NCBI RefSeq assembly: GCF_001884105.1
Contig: NZ_MACI01000017.1
Location: 1-59,562, forward strand
Source of the DNA: Bacillus luti
GTDB taxonomy: Bacteria > Bacillota > Bacilli > Bacillales > Bacillaceae_G
Direction: 5' to 3'
Length of the DNA stretch: 59,562 nucleotides
The translations under genes were made by a program, and so were the position numbers. Position 1 is the first letter of the stretch; every line of letters begins with the position of its first letter. Below the pieces are notes generated by a model. That model was not told the DNA's origin. It searched no databases and saw only the letters and a list, made by a program, of their open reading frames with translations. Below, one piece after another: positions 43,141-51,029 of this stretch.

Positions 43141-44496
43141 ATGGCTAGAAAGAAAGCAGTGAAAGTATTACGTAAACAGAAGAAAAGAGAAAATATACAA
43201 CGATTCACGCAGAAACAAAATATCGGACGAGCTTGTCTCACGGCTAAAGAATTTCGTTTACTTCAGCGCATGTCACATAGTTCAAAAGCATTGCGAAATG
43301 TTGGGTTGTATACCATTAAACAAAGTTATTTGAATCATAATAAAATAGCTACTGTAAAAGAAGTGGATACCGCCATGCAAGCCGATATGAATTACTGGGG
43401 CATGCAATCAAACTCTGTCCAAGCCATTCGTAGAGCCTTATATGCAGAAGTAAAAAGCTTTTTTAAAGCATTGGAACAGTGGAAGAAAAAAACTGAGAAT
43501 TTCACAGGGCGTCCTAAGTTTCCGAATTATTCTCGTTCCACTGACAAAAGAATTATTGAAATCTATCAAGTGCCAAAAGTAGATGAGAACGGGTATTGGA
43601 TGATTCCGATGAGTGTTGCGTTCAGGCAAAAATTCGGTTCCATTAAAATACGTATGCCTAAAAACATAAGAAATAAAAAAATCTCCTACATTGAGATTGT
43701 ACCGAAGCAAAAAGGTCGGTTCTTTGAGGTGCATTACACATATGAAGTGCACGTTTCTCAAATGAAGAAACCATCCACGACTACGAGTAACGCTTTGAGT
43801 TGCGATTTAGGTGTAGATAGATTAATAAGTTGCGTAACCAATACAGGTGATGCCTTCTTAATTGATGGGAAAAAACTAAAATCCATTAACCAATACTTCA
43901 ACAAAATGATACGTAATCTAGGGCTGAAAAATGTGGAAAATGGACTTTCAAAACGAGTTGTAACGAATCGAATGGCTGCACTTTGGCATAAACGAGAAAA
44001 GCAAATAAATGGTTACATTTCACAAACGGTAGGCCTGTTGTTCAAAAAGGCGAAAGAATTCGATATAGATACGATTGTCGTAGGGTATAACGCTGGCTGG
44101 AAACAAAAATCTGATATGGGAAAAAAGAATAATCAAAAGTTTGTTCAAATCCCGTTTCATAAACTGATTGCAGCAATTGAGAATAAATGTATAAAAGAAG
44201 GTATCCGATTTTTCAAACAAGAAGAAAGCTATACTTCAAAAGCTAGTTTTCTTGATAAAGATCCGGTTCCTGTTTGGTCTAAGGAAGATAGAACGCATTA
44301 TCACTTTAGTGGTAAACGAATGACTCGTGGTCTGTACCAAAGTAAAGCAGGAACATGTATTCACGCTGATATTAATGGTGCATTGAATATATTGCAAAAA
44401 TCAAAAGTTGTACAATTGGATGACAACCTCAAAGTGAAAGCGCCGATTCTATTAGAAGTGCAAAAACGTAAGGCTGTTGCTTTGTGCATAGCTTAG
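43141..44496 (+). CDS. tnpB: TnpB (IS605 OrfB family) RNA-guided nuclease, solo
   Basis: A 451-residue TnpB with a helical N-terminal region and a RuvC-like nuclease domain. Asp222 (SCDLGVDR) and Asp410 (HADINGALNI) occupy the RuvC-I and III positions. The usual RuvC-II glutamate is absent: the strand reads TIVVGYNAGWKQ (Gly315-Tyr316). Glutamates 361-362 in QEESYTSKASF may replace it. No CxxC zinc-finger pairs are present. There is no tnpA gene nearby, so the element cannot move alone. ATG 43141 follows AAAGGTGGTG; the frame start at 43111 is rejected. A structured RNA region follows directly. Confidence 0.9.
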   Translation: MARKKAVKVLRKQKKRENIQRFTQKQNIGRACLTAKEFRLLQRMSHSSKALRNVGLYTIKQSYLNHNKIATVKEVDTAMQADMNYWGMQSNSVQAIRRALYAEVKSFFKALEQWKKKTENFTGRPKFPNYSRSTDKRIIEIYQVPKVDENGYWMIPMSVAFRQKFGSIKIRMPKNIRNKKISYIEIVPKQKGRFFEVHYTYEVHVSQMKKPSTTTSNALSCDLGVDRLISCVTNTGDAFLIDGKKLKSINQYFNKMIRNLGLKNVENGLSKRVVTNRMAALWHKREKQINGYISQTVGLLFKKAKEFDIDTIVVGYNAGWKQKSDMGKKNNQKFVQIPFHKLIAAIENKCIKEGIRFFKQEESYTSKASFLDKDPVPVWSKEDRTHYHFSGKRMTRGLYQSKAGTCIHADINGALNILQKSKVVQLDDNLKVKAPILLEVQKRKAVALCIA

Positions 44497-44786
44497 TGGG
44501 TGCGTCAACCATCCATGTGTACTCGACTTTGTCGGGGCTTGTAGCACACGCCGGATTCATCTGAGTGGTGGCTTCTTCTACAAGGAAGAACTGCTTTTTT
44601 TTCGAAAGGGTGGTGCAAGTGGGAAAACAATCGTTCGTTGTCAGTACCAACCAAAAACATACTTGGGGTGTTACCGTAAGGTTGCATGAATGCTAGAGCG
44701 TCAAACTGTCTAGCGATAGATGAAAAGACCTAGCGTTCGAACTCAAGCCCCCACTGAAACGTTTCATCTCAGTGGGGGTAGTTGAC
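44480..44786 (+). ncRNA. Probable omega RNA / right end of the TnpB element
   Basis: The approximately 290 nt after tnpB have no gene and are GC-richer. They end in hairpin CCCCCACTGA/TCAGTGGGGG (44748-44778) followed by TAGTTGAC, the form of IS605-family right ends. In characterised TnpB systems this region is the guide RNA scaffold, and the guide is the host sequence just beyond the right end (about 44787 onward). RNA boundaries are inferred. Confidence 0.55.
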
Positions 44787-44837
44787 TGTTAGTGTAATTG
44801 TATTTGCCAGAAAGCGGGACAATTCCTTTAAAGTATA

Positions 44838-44878
44838 AAAAGAGGTCGTAAGTTTTATACGACCTCTTTTGACATTTT
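44838..44878 (-). terminator. Terminator of the EamA gene
   Basis: AAAAGAGGTCGTA/TACGACCTCTTTT. It lies just beyond the stop codon on the minus strand. Confidence 0.85.
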
Positions 44879-45811
44879 CTATATTTGTTCAGTTGAATAG
44901 GCTGGATCGCGCTCTTTTTGAGGCATCGTTAAGAAAATGACAGAAAGAACGATACATATGCCGCCTAGTAATTGATACGCTCCAAACGATTCATTTAGCC
45001 AAGCGATTGAAACGATGGCTGCTACAAGTGGTTCGATGCTAGATAAAATACTAGTTTCTGTTGCAGCTAAATATTTAAGACTACCAATATAAAGAAGGAA
45101 AGAAAGGGTACCACTTATGATGATAAGAATAAGCATAGAAAAAGTTTGGAGTGTGAAGGTTTGCGAAATTTGATTCCACCCAAAAGAACGATTACAAATA
45201 AGCAGTGCAATGCCTCCAATTAACATGCCCCAGCCAATTACTACAGTTGTTCCACATTCTTTAATAAGGGAAGCAGGATGAAGGGTATAAAATGCAAATC
45301 CAATTGCTGTTAATAGACCAAAAATAATGGCTTCTTTTGATAAAACAATATTTTCAATTGAACCGTTTGTAATAATAAAGTACGTCCCTGTTAGTGCTGT
45401 TATAATTGCGAGTAGTTGCAGAGAAGCAGGGAATTTTCGTTGTTCAAATGCGACATAAATGGTAATAAGAACAGGACCTAGAAATTGAAACAATGTCGCT
45501 GTGACAGCATTACTAATATGAACTGTTTCGATAAAGGCATATTGGGCACCGAGCATGCCGAGAATAGAGAAAATAATAAGTTGTATAGAATGTCTAGGAT
45601 GTTTCCAAATTTGAAATATGTTTTGTTTCTTTATAAGCAAGAAAGATAAAATAAATATTCCCGCAAGCAACAAGCGAATTGTTAAAAAATCAATTGATGA
45701 TACGTTAGTATGCTGAAAAAGCCACTGAATCATTGGACCAGATAACCCCCATAAGGTAGCTCCTGTAATAATCATAATGAGTCCAATACGTCTATTATTG
45801 TTCACTATCAT
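44879..45811 (-). CDS. EamA/DMT family transporter
   Basis: A 310-residue membrane protein with ten transmembrane segments in two EamA halves (about 10-140 and 158-292). Recognisable features are GATLWGLSGP in helix 1, SNAVTATLFQFLGPVLITIY ending the first half and ETSILSSIEPLVAAIVSIA in the second. Members export metabolites or amino acids. It is divergent from a MocR-type regulator gene with only 115 bp between, so it is the probable target of that regulator. GAGGAG precedes ATG 45811. Confidence 0.9.
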   Translation of the reverse strand: MIVNNNRRIGLIMIITGATLWGLSGPMIQWLFQHTNVSSIDFLTIRLLLAGIFILSFLLIKKQNIFQIWKHPRHSIQLIIFSILGMLGAQYAFIETVHISNAVTATLFQFLGPVLITIYVAFEQRKFPASLQLLAIITALTGTYFIITNGSIENIVLSKEAIIFGLLTAIGFAFYTLHPASLIKECGTTVVIGWGMLIGGIALLICNRSFGWNQISQTFTLQTFSMLILIIISGTLSFLLYIGSLKYLAATETSILSSIEPLVAAIVSIAWLNESFGAYQLLGGICIVLSVIFLTMPQKERDPAYSTEQI

Positions 45812-45870
45812 GCATCTCCTCTCTAGTACTTGATTTTTTTATGTGTGACATGATAAAAGGAATTATATAT

Positions 45871-45902
45871 AAAATCTGGTACTGTAAAAAGTATCAGATT
45901 TT
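45871..45902. promoter_or_regulatory. Inverted repeat operator between eamA and mocR genes
   Basis: AAAATCTGGTACT/AGTATCAGATTTT (one mismatch) with a 6-nt spacer. It sits in the 115-bp divergent promoter region, placed to be bound by the MocR-type regulator. Confidence 0.6.
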
Positions 45903-45926
45903 AGTTTTATTAAGGGGTCAGATATT

Positions 45927-47327
45927 ATGTTGGAATTAACGCCTAATTTAAATACGCAAAGTAAAATAGCGTTGTATGTGCAATTGTATGAGTATATAAA
46001 AAAAGAGATTAAAGATGGAACGATTCCAGCCTTTACGAAATTACCGGCTAAAAGAAAGCTAGCGATCTATTTACAAGTAAGTAAAAATACAGTAGAAGCC
46101 GCGTATGAGCAATTACTTGCAGAAGGGTATATTGAGTCAATTTCGAGAAAAGGTTACTTCGTATGTGAAATTGAGCAAATGATTCATGTAGAAGGAGGCG
46201 AAGATAGAATAGAGGAGGTCTCCTTTCTGGAGAGGGATTATACATTTGATTTCACACAAACAGGAGTCGATACAAATACTTTTCCATTCAATATGTACCG
46301 AAAACTTATAAATGACGTATGGCAGCCACACAATAATGAGTTGCTCTTTCTTGGTCACCCACAAGGAGAAGTGAGTTTAAGAGAAGAAATTGCAAATTAT
46401 TTGTATGAATCTAGAGGTGTGCGTTGTTCGCCGAGTCAAATTGTATTAGGAGCCGGTACACAAATATTAGTAAAGTTACTGTTTCAGTTATTACAGGGGA
46501 GCTGTTATGCAGTCGAAAACCCAGGGTATCATAGGAAAATGGTTGCATTTGAACAAGGAGAAAACAGAGTTCAAATGTTATCTTTAGATAGGGATGGAAT
46601 TTGTATTGCAGATTTAGAAAATAGCGATGCGAATGTTGTATTTGTTACACCGTCTCATCAGTTCCCGTATGGAATGATTATGCCTATCACGAGAAGGATG
46701 CAGCTTTTACAATGGGCGAAGAGAGAAGAAGGTAGGTATATTATTGAAGATGATTACGATAGCGAATTTCGTTACTCGGGAAAGCCGATACCTGCACTGC
46801 AAGGGTTAGATGCAGATGGGAAAGTTATTTATATGGGGACGCTATCGAAAGCATTGTTACCATCGTTACGGATGAGCTATATGGTGTTACCGAAGAAACT
46901 AATTAAAACGTATCAAAAGAAATATTTATTTTATACACAAAGTGTTTCAAGAATAGACCAAGAAGTGATTAGAAGATTTTTAAATGAAGGGCATTTTGAA
47001 AAACATATTCATAAAATGCGTGTCGTCTATCGGAAAAAGAGAGATCGACTTATTTTTGAAATAAAGAAGTATTTCTCTAATCGTGTTGAAGTGATAGGGG
47101 AAGATTCAGGATTACATATTTTATTAAAAGTGCATAATGGAATGCGAGAAGAAGAACTAATTAAAGAAGCTGCAAAATATAGTATTAAAATATATCCTGC
47201 TTCAACATACTATAAAGTCGGTACCGCACCGGAAAATATAGTCTTACTTGGATTTGCAATATTATCAGAAGAAGAAATTGCGAAAGCGATTCAATTATTA
47301 AGTACGGCGTGGTTTACAAGAAAGTAA
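45927..47327 (+). CDS. MocR/PdxR-type GntR-aminotransferase regulator
   Basis: A 466-residue fusion. The N-terminal GntR winged helix (about 12-80; AFTKLPAKRKLAIYLQVSKN) is joined to a fold-type I aminotransferase domain (about 110-460). PLP-site residues are visible: DDYDSEF and the Schiff-base Lys in YMGTLSKALLPSLRMSY. Such regulators sense PLP or amino compounds and commonly control a divergent gene, here the EamA transporter. AAGGGGTC precedes ATG 45927. The specific effector is unknown. Confidence 0.92.
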   Translation: MLELTPNLNTQSKIALYVQLYEYIKKEIKDGTIPAFTKLPAKRKLAIYLQVSKNTVEAAYEQLLAEGYIESISRKGYFVCEIEQMIHVEGGEDRIEEVSFLERDYTFDFTQTGVDTNTFPFNMYRKLINDVWQPHNNELLFLGHPQGEVSLREEIANYLYESRGVRCSPSQIVLGAGTQILVKLLFQLLQGSCYAVENPGYHRKMVAFEQGENRVQMLSLDRDGICIADLENSDANVVFVTPSHQFPYGMIMPITRRMQLLQWAKREEGRYIIEDDYDSEFRYSGKPIPALQGLDADGKVIYMGTLSKALLPSLRMSYMVLPKKLIKTYQKKYLFYTQSVSRIDQEVIRRFLNEGHFEKHIHKMRVVYRKKRDRLIFEIKKYFSNRVEVIGEDSGLHILLKVHNGMREEELIKEAAKYSIKIYPASTYYKVGTAPENIVLLGFAILSEEEIAKAIQLLSTAWFTRK

Positions 47328-47363
47328 AAAACATCCTCACACACGAGAGGATGTTTTTTATTA
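47326..47363. terminator. Bidirectional terminator
   Basis: AAAAAACATCCTC/GAGGATGTTTTTT between the convergent regulator and GNAT genes. Confidence 0.88.
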
Positions 47364-47873
47364 TTTATTTTCATCTAAGAATAAGACCATATGCTCTTCG
47401 TCCCAATATTGTCCGTTATATTTTAATGAACGTTCTTGCACACCGAATGTTTTAAATCCTAATGATTCATAAAGTTTTTTTGCTCCATCGTTGCCAACAA
47501 CAACATCAAGCATAACTTGTTCTACTTCTAAAGATTTAGCAAGTTCAAGACATTCTTTAATCAGGGATTTTCCTGCTCCAAGTCCACGTGCCTTTGGAGA
47601 GACATATACAGAACCGATCTTAGCCTTATGTTCTTGTTTTACATATGGTTTCGTTTCCAATGTCGCAACTCCGATTAAATTACCATCTTTAAATGCACCT
47701 AGCGTATAGTTTTCATCTTGTGCTAATTTTTGTGCTTTATATTCAATCGCACACTCTTTATTAATAATATCTTCATAAGAAGAGCTGAAAGCTTCAGGGT
47801 TTTGCTTTAATCCTTCTACACGAAGTTCTAAGTAAATTTCCGCTTCGTCTTTTGTTAATACATGGATATCCAA
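47361..47873 (-). CDS. GNAT family N-acetyltransferase, paralogue 1
   Basis: A 170-residue single-domain GNAT. The acetyl-CoA loop is in SPKARGLGAGKSLI, followed by LDVVVGNDGAKKLYESLGF. It starts at TTG 47873 with GGAGGGTGAT upstream. It is clearly paralogous to 51030-51536 (same length, shared segments NPEAFSSSYED, ETKP, KQEHKAKIGSV, NGQYWDEEHMVLFL). The two copies flank a two-component system. The substrate is unknown. Confidence 0.88.
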   Translation of the reverse strand: MDIHVLTKDEAEIYLELRVEGLKQNPEAFSSSYEDIINKECAIEYKAQKLAQDENYTLGAFKDGNLIGVATLETKPYVKQEHKAKIGSVYVSPKARGLGAGKSLIKECLELAKSLEVEQVMLDVVVGNDGAKKLYESLGFKTFGVQERSLKYNGQYWDEEHMVLFLDENK

Positions 47874-47974
47874 TTATATCACCCTCCAAATCTTTGACAA
47901 ATGTATCTTTATTTTATATTGAAATAAGAATAATTTCAAAAGCTTAGCTTATATGAGCAAATTTTATGAACAAA

Positions 47975-48010
47975 ATAACACCAGTAGTGTTTACTACTAC
48001 TGGTGTTTTC
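47975..48010 (-). terminator. Terminator of the sensor kinase gene
   Basis: On the minus strand AACACCAGTAGT/ACTACTGGTGTT followed by ATTTTG. It lies just after the stop codon. Confidence 0.75.
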
Positions 48011-48019
48011 ACACTCATA

Positions 48020-49483
48020 TTATTCAAAAGGTAGTTCAATTATAAAGTTTGTTCCTACTCCTAATTGGCTTGTTACTAGAATGGAACCGTTATGCAATTC
48101 TACAATTTCTTTTGCAACAGCTAGCCCGATACCTTTTCCTCCAGTAGCTCTCGTTCTGGATTTATCAACACGATAAAAACGATCAAAAATATGCGGGATA
48201 TCTTCTTCAGGAATACCTTCTCCTTCATCTTGTACACTTATTGTAAAAGAATTTGTTTCTGTGAGTACGCGTATCGTAATAGTGGTGTTTTCTAGCGAAT
48301 GTTGATAAGCATTGTGTAATAAATTTAACATAACTTGCTCCATACGTCTTTCGTCTATGCAAACTTCTACATCATCTTTGCAGTATACATGGAGTTGCAT
48401 TTGTTTGTTCGTTAATGTTGTTTTTGTTTTTTCAACCATTCGTTCTAAAAATGGTTGAAGAAGCATTTTTTGTTTTTTTATAACAAACTGGTGTTGTTCT
48501 AATTGTACAAGCATAAATAAATCTTGTACGAGATCGGTTACACTATCTGTTTCGTCTTCAATGATTTGTAAGTATTCTTCACGTTCTTCTTTCGTTAGAG
48601 AATCTCTTTTGGCAACCTTCGCATAACCTTTCATGTAGGTTAATGGGGTTAATAATTCGTGAGCAACACTAGCGAGAAATTCGTTTCGCTCTTTTTTCAT
48701 ATACGTAAGTTCACTAGATAAATCCTCAATAGTTTTAGCCAAACTTCCAAGTTCGTCGTTTCGTTTAATCCCTAATTGAATAGGCTTATTTAATTTTGAC
48801 ATTTTTTCTGTTGCTCTCTTCATTTTTATAAGTGGTTCTGTAATAACACGAGAAAAAACAAAGACAGAAATAGTCGTTAAAATAATTGTCAAAATACTAA
48901 TGATAAGAAATTGGTTCATGAGTTTAAGTAACATATTTTCTAAGAAAGATGTTTTTAATAACATATATAACTTTCCTTGAAACTCTGTTGTGTTAAGTGG
49001 GCTTACCGTTGTGATGAATTTTGATTTTTTCCAGTTCTTTTCGACGATCAATCCGCCTTCTGGAAGAGTTTCTGTTTTACAAGTAAGTTGTTTTTGCATT
49101 GCCTTTGTTACGGGCTCTGAAGTGGAAATAATTTTACCACTATTGTCCGTTATAATGATCGCTATATCAGAGTTAGCAATTGATTCTGATTCAACTAAGT
49201 GTTCAGCCTCATCCACGATATCGAACTCTGGGTACACAGGACGTTTAGGGTTTTTATTGTATTCAGCACGTTCAGTATGTTTCTTTTCTTTAGTAAATGC
49301 ACTCCACTTTGCGCGGTTTGTAATTTTGTTACTATAGCGATTACCTTTTTCTAAAAGAGCAAGCGTTTCCTCCTCAATGCGCATTTTTGAAATGCTTTTG
49401 TAAAAAGAAACGAAAGCAATTGTTTCAATACATAAAGCTAATATTAAAAAGTATGTCCCAATTTTAAGTGAAAGTTTACTCAT
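48020..49483 (-). CDS. Two-component sensor histidine kinase
   Basis: A 487-residue kinase. A transmembrane segment at about 8-28, a long extracellular domain (about 30-185) and a second helix (about 188-212) lead into HAMP (EPLIKMKRATEKMSKLNKP). The His-box is FLASVAHELLTPLTYMKG, and the ATPase domain has LHNAYQHS, DEGEGI and GKGIGLAVAKEI. It lies 65 nt after the regulator gene on the same strand. A hairpin GGTCAGTGA/TCACTGACC lies in that gap. The extracellular domain is of the dCache/PhoR-like type in length, but not identifiable further. Confidence 0.92.
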   Translation of the reverse strand: MSKLSLKIGTYFLILALCIETIAFVSFYKSISKMRIEEETLALLEKGNRYSNKITNRAKWSAFTKEKKHTERAEYNKNPKRPVYPEFDIVDEAEHLVESESIANSDIAIIITDNSGKIISTSEPVTKAMQKQLTCKTETLPEGGLIVEKNWKKSKFITTVSPLNTTEFQGKLYMLLKTSFLENMLLKLMNQFLIISILTIILTTISVFVFSRVITEPLIKMKRATEKMSKLNKPIQLGIKRNDELGSLAKTIEDLSSELTYMKKERNEFLASVAHELLTPLTYMKGYAKVAKRDSLTKEEREEYLQIIEDETDSVTDLVQDLFMLVQLEQHQFVIKKQKMLLQPFLERMVEKTKTTLTNKQMQLHVYCKDDVEVCIDERRMEQVMLNLLHNAYQHSLENTTITIRVLTETNSFTISVQDEGEGIPEEDIPHIFDRFYRVDKSRTRATGGKGIGLAVAKEIVELHNGSILVTSQLGVGTNFIIELPFE

Positions 49484-49510
49484 TTTCTCACCATACCTTA
49501 TTTCATATAA

Positions 49511-49541
49511 AGGGTCAGTGATATACTATTGTTCACTGACC
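49511..49541. other. Intercistronic hairpin in the two-component operon
   Basis: GGTCAGTGA/TCACTGACC with an 11-nt loop between regulator stop and kinase start. There is no T-run; it could adjust kinase expression relative to the regulator. Confidence 0.5.
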
Positions 49542-49548
49542 GAAGTAA

Positions 49549-50220
49549 TTATTCACCTTTCCATTTATATCCGACTTTATAGACAGTTTCTAAGTAGTTT
49601 TCAACAGGAAATCCTTTTTTGCGTAATTTATCACGGATATTGCGAATATGTGAATCGATTGTTCTATATTCGATGTCTGTTTCATAACCCCAAATTTTTT
49701 CGATTAAATCATCTCGGCTATAAGCACGGTTTGTATTTTGTAAAAATAGTCCAAGTAACGAAAACTCGATAGGAGTTAGTGAGATTTTTTCGTCATATAC
49801 TGTGACAGTATGTTTTGTTTTGTCCCACTCAATACCATTGAAGCCAACAAAGCCATCTTTCTTTGTACGGCGTAATATTGCTTCAATTCGTGCGACTAAT
49901 ACATGTTCATCAAATGGTTTTGTAATATAGTCATCAGCCCCCATGGTAAGACCTTTCACCATATCGTAATTTTGATTACGAGCTGTTAGCATAATGATTG
50001 GAACGTTGGATATTTGACGGATTTGATAGCAAGTATCCCATCCATCCATATTCGGCATCATAACATCTAACAAAATAATATCGAAGTCTTTTTGTTCGAT
50101 TAACTTTAGTGCTTCAAGGCCAGAGTTAGCTTTCATACAAAAATAGCCGCGAGGGCTTAAGAACAGATCTAATAATCGTAACATACGTTCTTCATCGTCT
50201 ACTAATAAAATTTTAACCAT
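49549..50220 (-). CDS. OmpR-family response regulator
   Basis: A 223-residue regulator. The receiver has VDDE, Asp in IILLDVMMPNMDGWD, Thr in MLTAR and Lys in YITKPF. The winged helix has SLTPIEFSLLGLFLQN and TIDSHIRNIRDKL ... TVYKVGYKW. First gene of the minus-strand operon with the kinase at 48020. ATG 50220 is preferred to GTG 50232 because GGGGTG then stands 9 nt upstream. Upstream lie several palindromes, including TGTCATTTTA/TAAAATGACA at 50420-50443. Confidence 0.92.
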   Translation of the reverse strand: MVKILLVDDEERMLRLLDLFLSPRGYFCMKANSGLEALKLIEQKDFDIILLDVMMPNMDGWDTCYQIRQISNVPIIMLTARNQNYDMVKGLTMGADDYITKPFDEHVLVARIEAILRRTKKDGFVGFNGIEWDKTKHTVTVYDEKISLTPIEFSLLGLFLQNTNRAYSRDDLIEKIWGYETDIEYRTIDSHIRNIRDKLRKKGFPVENYLETVYKVGYKWKGE

Positions 50221-50419
50221 AATCTTGTGCACCCCAAACTGTTCATTCTATTTGTATAGTTTACATGAAAATAATAAAAAACTCTTTTTATCTGATTGGA
50301 GTGGAAGAGTTATTTTTCGCTCAGAGTAATTGACATAAAAAATGCACTAGTTTTGCACAACTATTTTTTATAATAGAAAACGTAGCGACACAAAATACCC
50401 TATGTTGCGACATAACGTC

Positions 50420-50443
50420 ATGTCATTTTATTTATAAAATGAC
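50420..50443. repeat. Perfect 10-bp inverted repeat
   Basis: TGTCATTTTA/TAAAATGACA with a 4-nt spacer in the divergent region between the regulator gene and the 40-aa ORF. Candidate operator. Confidence 0.5.
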
Positions 50444-50463
50444 AATTCCATTCTATTGTGTAT

Positions 50464-50533
50464 GTGAGATAGAGAGGGTTTTCGTATTCACCTCGCATCG
50501 GATAAGAAAAATTTCCTATCTCACACTTTTTTT
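50464..50533 (+). promoter_or_regulatory. Possible attenuator hairpin in the leader of the 40-aa ORF
   Basis: GTGAGATAG (50464-50472) and CTATCTCAC (50516-50524) can pair and are followed by ACTTTTTTT. The 43-nt interior could form other structures. It ends 20 nt upstream of the ORF start. Terminator-like placement suggests regulated read-through. Confidence 0.4.
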
Positions 50534-50552
50534 AAAAAAGGAGATTATACAC

Positions 50553-50675
50553 ATGAATCCAAAAGAAGAAATTTCACCAAAAGAAAAGCAAGATCGTAAT
50601 ACGGTTGTAATGTGTGTTGCCGTATCTATGGTTATTATTATAAGTTGTGTAAATAAATTTCTAGGGATTTTATAA
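50553..50675 (+). CDS. Small membrane protein (40 aa)
   Basis: The frame starts at ATG 50553 with AAAAAAGGAG 9 nt upstream. A charged N-terminus (NPKEEISPKEKQDRN) precedes one hydrophobic helix (VVMCVAVSMVIIISCV) and a short tail. It ends before a strong terminator. The in-frame upstream extension to 50439 runs through the leader hairpin and has no ribosome site. Family not recognised. Confidence 0.65.
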   Translation: MNPKEEISPKEKQDRNTVVMCVAVSMVIIISCVNKFLGIL

Positions 50676-50680
50676 TATAT

Positions 50681-50719
50681 AAAAGCTTATTGCTTCTTAA
50701 GAAGCAATAAGCTTTTTTC
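50681..50719. terminator. Bidirectional terminator
   Basis: 16-bp stem AAAAGCTTATTGCTTC/GAAGCAATAAGCTTTT, T6. Shared by the 40-aa ORF and the opposing 29-aa ORF. Confidence 0.9.
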
Positions 50720-50736
50720 GTTGTTAGGGGGAGTGT

Positions 50737-50826
50737 TCATATAATAAACCAAGGTAAAATTGCTAATCCAGAAGTTACAATTGCTGTAGTAAATATTAAA
50801 AGCATAGCTCGTTTGTTATGTTTCAT
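50737..50826 (-). CDS. Micro-peptide (29 aa), hydrophobic
   Basis: A 29-codon frame from ATG 50826 with GAGGAGA upstream. It has a basic start (MKHNKRAM), then a continuous hydrophobic segment (LLIFTTAIVTSGLAILPWFII) to the stop. It is a single-span membrane peptide by composition and unrelated in sequence to the two 27-aa peptides, yet driven by the same promoter type (copy D). The leader of about 85 nt contains a GTAAAGT/ACTTTAC hairpin. No known family recognised. Confidence 0.7.
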   Translation of the reverse strand: MKHNKRAMLLIFTTAIVTSGLAILPWFII

Positions 50827-50910
50827 GTCACATTCTCCTCTACATATCAAGTACATGCGATCAGCGTGGGATGTAGTTCCCCACTGAGTAAAGTTTCACT
50901 TTACACTTTT

Positions 50911-50974
50911 AGTATAATGAATGGAAAGGTTTGGTACGATCGATAAAGGTGACATGAAGATTACATTGTTGTAA
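50911..50974 (-). promoter_or_regulatory. Regulon promoter copy D
   Basis: Minus strand: TTACAACAATGTAA (50974-50961), GTCA at +8, TCGAT at +18, TATACT (50916-50911) at +45, then AAAAGTGTAAAGTGAAAC. Confidence 0.8.
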
Positions 50975-50977
50975 TGA

Positions 50978-51011
50978 AAAAAGCACCTTTCTTGATCAAA
51001 AGGTGCTTTTG
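50978..51011 (-). terminator. Terminator of the GNAT paralogue 2 gene
   Basis: Minus strand: AAAAGCACCTTT/AAAGGTGCTTTT then T2. It abuts the palindrome of promoter copy D. Confidence 0.85.
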
Positions 51012-51029
51012 GAAAGCTATATTGAAGTA

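Noticed and set aside
44505-44687. Small minus-strand frames (60 and 73 codons) after tnpB
   Set aside because: They lie in the structured right end / omega RNA region of the element and have no ribosome sites.
50439-50552. N-terminal extension of the 40-aa ORF to 78 aa
   Set aside because: The extension runs through the leader hairpin, and the consensus ribosome site lies just before ATG 50553.
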